A DNA stretch of 64,000 nucleotides from Paludibacteraceae bacterium. GTDB lineage: Bacteria; Bacteroidota; Bacteroidia; Bacteroidales; Paludibacteraceae. Numbering within the stretch: the first letter of the stretch is position 1; every line of letters starts with the position of its first letter. Shown here piece after piece: positions 61,787 through 64,000 of this stretch. The stretch spans positions 1 through 64,000 of the forward strand of contig JAFVDD010000021.1 of NCBI GenBank assembly GCA_017478725.1. Reading direction: 5' to 3'. Position numbers and translations under genes: made by a program. The notes below the pieces were generated by a model. It searched no databases. It was not told the DNA's origin and saw only the letters and a list, made by a program, of their open reading frames with translations.

Positions 61787-63958
61787 TCACCTTTTATTTT
61801 CACTTTCCTTCAGCCATCTGTCAAGCCATCCGCGGAACTCGCGTTGCCAGAGGATGCCGTTCTGGGGTCTTAATACCCAGTGGTTCTCATCGGGGAATAT
61901 CAGCAATTTAGCCGGCACGCCGCGCATCTTGGCGGCGTCAAAAGCGGCCATGGCTTGGTTCGCTAAAATACGGTAGTCTTTCTCCCCGTGAATGCACAAA
62001 ATCGGTGTGTCCCATTTATCGACAAACTTATGCGGGCTGTTGGCGAAGGTGCGCTGTGCTATCTTATTGTCTTTCTCCCAATATGCACCGCCCATATCCC
62101 AGTTGGCGAACCATTTCTCTTCGGTCTCCAGATACTGCATCTCCATATTGAAAATGCCGTCGTGTGCAATGAAGGCTTTGAAGCGTCCGTTATGGTGTCC
62201 GGCAATCCAATACACGCTGAACCCGCCGAACGAGGCGCCTACACAACCCAGCCGGTCTTTATCCACATATGGCTCTGTGCAGAATTCGTCAATAGCGCTG
62301 AAATAATCTCTCATGCACTGACCTCCGTAGTCTCCGGAGATCTCTTCGTTCCACGCCTTGCCGAAACCTGGCAAACCGCGGCGGTTCGGGGCTACTATGA
62401 TATAATCGCCGGCACTCATCATCATAAAGTTCCACCTGAATGACCAGAACTGGCTCACAGGACTCTGCGGTCCGCCCTCGCAATATAGAATCGTCGGGTA
62501 TTTCTTGCTCGGGTCGAAATGCGGCGGATAGATAATCCATGTCAGCATATCTTTGCCGTCAGTCGTCTTTTGCCATCTCGGCTCAACGGTCGAGAGCTCG
62601 ATCTGAGAGTAGATATTATCGTTTTCTCTGGTTAGTTTGTCCAGCAATTGGTTATAGGTGTCAAATGGTTGGTCATACCATATCTCGGTGTGGCCGTAAT
62701 CGCCATTGTCTTTCTCTATCCATGCGCCTACGTCCATCCGGTATATCTCGTTCGCTTGACGCATGGAGTGCCCTAACACAAATGCATAGAGGTCGCTCAC
62801 GTCTCCCAACCCCAGGTCAAACTGACCTTCGGTCAGCCGGCTGATGTAGCCGTTCAGATTTACATGGTAGAGTTGTACGGTGCCGTGCCAGCAAGCCGTG
62901 AAAAGCAGGCTGGAGTCGTCATACCAGGCGAATTCATCTACGTTGGTGTCCATTGTGCGGCTGAGGAAGCGCTTCTCGCCGGTCTTGAGATGCATCACCA
63001 TCAGCCTGTTCTCATCGCTTTCATAGCCGTCGCGCTCCATCGACTGCCAGGCTATCCACTCGCCGTCGGGTGAGTAAGCCGGATTGGTGTCATATCCGCC
63101 GTTGCCTTCGGTAATGTTGCGCTCCTCGCGCGTGCGAACATTATATAAATATATATCGCTATTTGTGCTGATGGCGTAATCCAAACCGGTCTTTTTGCGG
63201 CAGGTATAGGCTATCTCCTCGTTATTGGGATTCCATGCCAACTGCTCCACGCCGCCAAAGGGCTTCATCGGGCTCTCAAAGGCGGTGCCTTCCAAGATGT
63301 TCTCGCTTTTGCCGAGTTTGGCGGATTGGATCCTCTCGCCCTCGCCGTAATAACTTGTAATCAGCTCGCATACAAACGGTTGCGGGGCACTCTCTGTCCA
63401 TTCGTCCCAGTGCTTGTACATCAAATCTTCATGCACATGCCCCGTGGCTAATGGCAGGTCGGGATATTTGTCGGCTGTTGCCTCTACGGTTTTCACCTGT
63501 TTGATGAGAATTACTTTGTCGCGCATGGGCGAGAGTAGGAAACCTTCTGCATCCTCGCTGCCTTCCACACATACTTCCTCTTTGTCGCGACGGATGTATA
63601 GTCTGCCTCCTTTGAGGTAGGCCAGCGCACCGCTGTTGCCGAACCATGCCGGATCTGAGCCGACGAACTCATCCACGACTTGCATGTTCTCAAATGGATT
63701 GCAAATCCGGATCCATGTCGTGCTTCGGTTCTCTTTTACCGAATAGTAACTCACGGTGTAGGCGAGTAGCCCGGTCTCGATATCGCTCTTCACGCTACCG
63801 ATGCGTCCCATCGCCCAAAGACCTTCAGGAGTCAGGCGTCCGCCTTCAATCGTGATCTCGGGTTTTGTGATTGGGGCTTTGCCCGTGTCTGTACTCTCTT
63901 TGGCGCACGATACGCCCAGCATCGTCACAACTGCCATAACAAAAATTTTACATTTCAT
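61787..63958 (-). CDS. S9-family prolyl-oligopeptidase-like lipoprotein (dipeptidyl peptidase type)
   Basis: A 723-residue lipoprotein (lipobox GVSC, Cys18) with an N-terminal beta-propeller (repeated WIAWQSMERDG-type blades, about 35-430) and a C-terminal alpha/beta hydrolase. The catalytic Ser is in GCVGASFGGFSVYW near 580, Asp in HGEKDYRI near 662 and His in DENHWVLRP near 698. It resembles DPP5-like enzymes that trim peptides in the periplasm of asaccharolytic Bacteroidales. It ends 4 bases before the thioesterase start. Confidence 0.88.
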   Translation of the reverse strand: MKCKIFVMAVVTMLGVSCAKESTDTGKAPITKPEITIEGGRLTPEGLWAMGRIGSVKSDIETGLLAYTVSYYSVKENRSTTWIRICNPFENMQVVDEFVGSDPAWFGNSGALAYLKGGRLYIRRDKEEVCVEGSEDAEGFLLSPMRDKVILIKQVKTVEATADKYPDLPLATGHVHEDLMYKHWDEWTESAPQPFVCELITSYYGEGERIQSAKLGKSENILEGTAFESPMKPFGGVEQLAWNPNNEEIAYTCRKKTGLDYAISTNSDIYLYNVRTREERNITEGNGGYDTNPAYSPDGEWIAWQSMERDGYESDENRLMVMHLKTGEKRFLSRTMDTNVDEFAWYDDSSLLFTACWHGTVQLYHVNLNGYISRLTEGQFDLGLGDVSDLYAFVLGHSMRQANEIYRMDVGAWIEKDNGDYGHTEIWYDQPFDTYNQLLDKLTRENDNIYSQIELSTVEPRWQKTTDGKDMLTWIIYPPHFDPSKKYPTILYCEGGPQSPVSQFWSFRWNFMMMSAGDYIIVAPNRRGLPGFGKAWNEEISGDYGGQCMRDYFSAIDEFCTEPYVDKDRLGCVGASFGGFSVYWIAGHHNGRFKAFIAHDGIFNMEMQYLETEEKWFANWDMGGAYWEKDNKIAQRTFANSPHKFVDKWDTPILCIHGEKDYRILANQAMAAFDAAKMRGVPAKLLIFPDENHWVLRPQNGILWQREFRGWLDRWLKESENKR

Positions 63959-63963
63959 AATGT

Positions 63964-63991
63964 TCTATTGTCAACTTTCTGTTGTCAACTG
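63964..63991. repeat. 7-base-phased repeat upstream of the S9 peptidase
   Basis: TCTATTG, TCAACTT, TCTGTTG and TCAACTG in exact 7-base steps just before the window edge. The TCAACT core resembles the repeats inside the RecD-like gene and before porT. Confidence 0.7.
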
Positions 63992-64000
63992 CTTTTAAAA

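Overview
The window looks like chromosomal DNA of a gut-type Bacteroidales (Bacteroidota). Supporting signs are the promoter type (TTTG at -33 and TAnnTTTG at -7, about 20 bases apart), the scarcity of Shine-Dalgarno sites, a type IX secretion protein (PorT), CarboxypepD_reg/TonB-type outer-membrane barrels, DUF4831 and DUF4835 proteins, and a sodium-pumping methylmalonyl-CoA decarboxylase cluster of the succinate-to-propionate pathway. Almost everything is housekeeping or envelope biology. I see no phage, insertion sequence, CRISPR or plasmid module.

Layout. 1-9.4 kb (+): prolyl-tRNA editing protein, a 5'-truncated LMW tyrosine phosphatase, a structured leader before a small lipoprotein, DsbD, a structured ncRNA candidate, a CsgG/LpoB-like plus LPP20-like secreted pair, RlmB, an RluA-type pseudouridine synthase and a secreted pectate lyase. 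9.5-15.4 kb (-): one likely transcript of a lipoprotein, an OmpA-family barrel with seven thrombospondin type-3 repeats, YebC and RsmG. 15.6-20 kb: RecD-like helicase, SRP RNA on the opposite strand, a subtilase and RlmD. 20.2-37.9 kb (-): thirteen tightly packed genes from ettA down to an amidase (EttA, hemerythrin-like/LuxR regulator, TilS, AroE, DUF4831, DUF4835/PorD-like, RecN, RarA, HemW, PBP1A, TPR protein, TraB/GumN-like, amidase). 38.4-43.7 kb (+): mce and the methylmalonyl-CoA decarboxylase subunits, then a histidine kinase. 43.6-45.4 kb (-): IspE and an ABC-2 permease. RibF (+) follows. 46.3-56.3 kb (-): two TonB-type barrels, a beta-helix lipoprotein, PorT, AroQ and Rho. 56.5-60.5 kb: tRNA-Ala, MutY (-), HU, a 29-residue AURKAIP1/COX24-type protein and RNase E/G. 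60.5-64 kb (-): S9 peptidase, acyl-ACP thioesterase and a stand-alone NrdJ C-terminal domain.

The most striking feature is a family of short, phased, degenerate tandem repeats. Five intergenic regions hold arrays of an exact 11-base period on a TCGG core. About twenty other loci hold arrays of a 7-base (sometimes 8-base) period, each with its own core. They fill gene junctions, and several lie inside genes, where they add in-frame peptide to surface loops or linkers of unrelated enzymes. Four unrelated proteins thereby carry the same QPSAIS-like peptide. These resemble in form the heptanucleotide STRR repeats of cyanobacteria but sit in a Bacteroidales genome, and I know of no described function.
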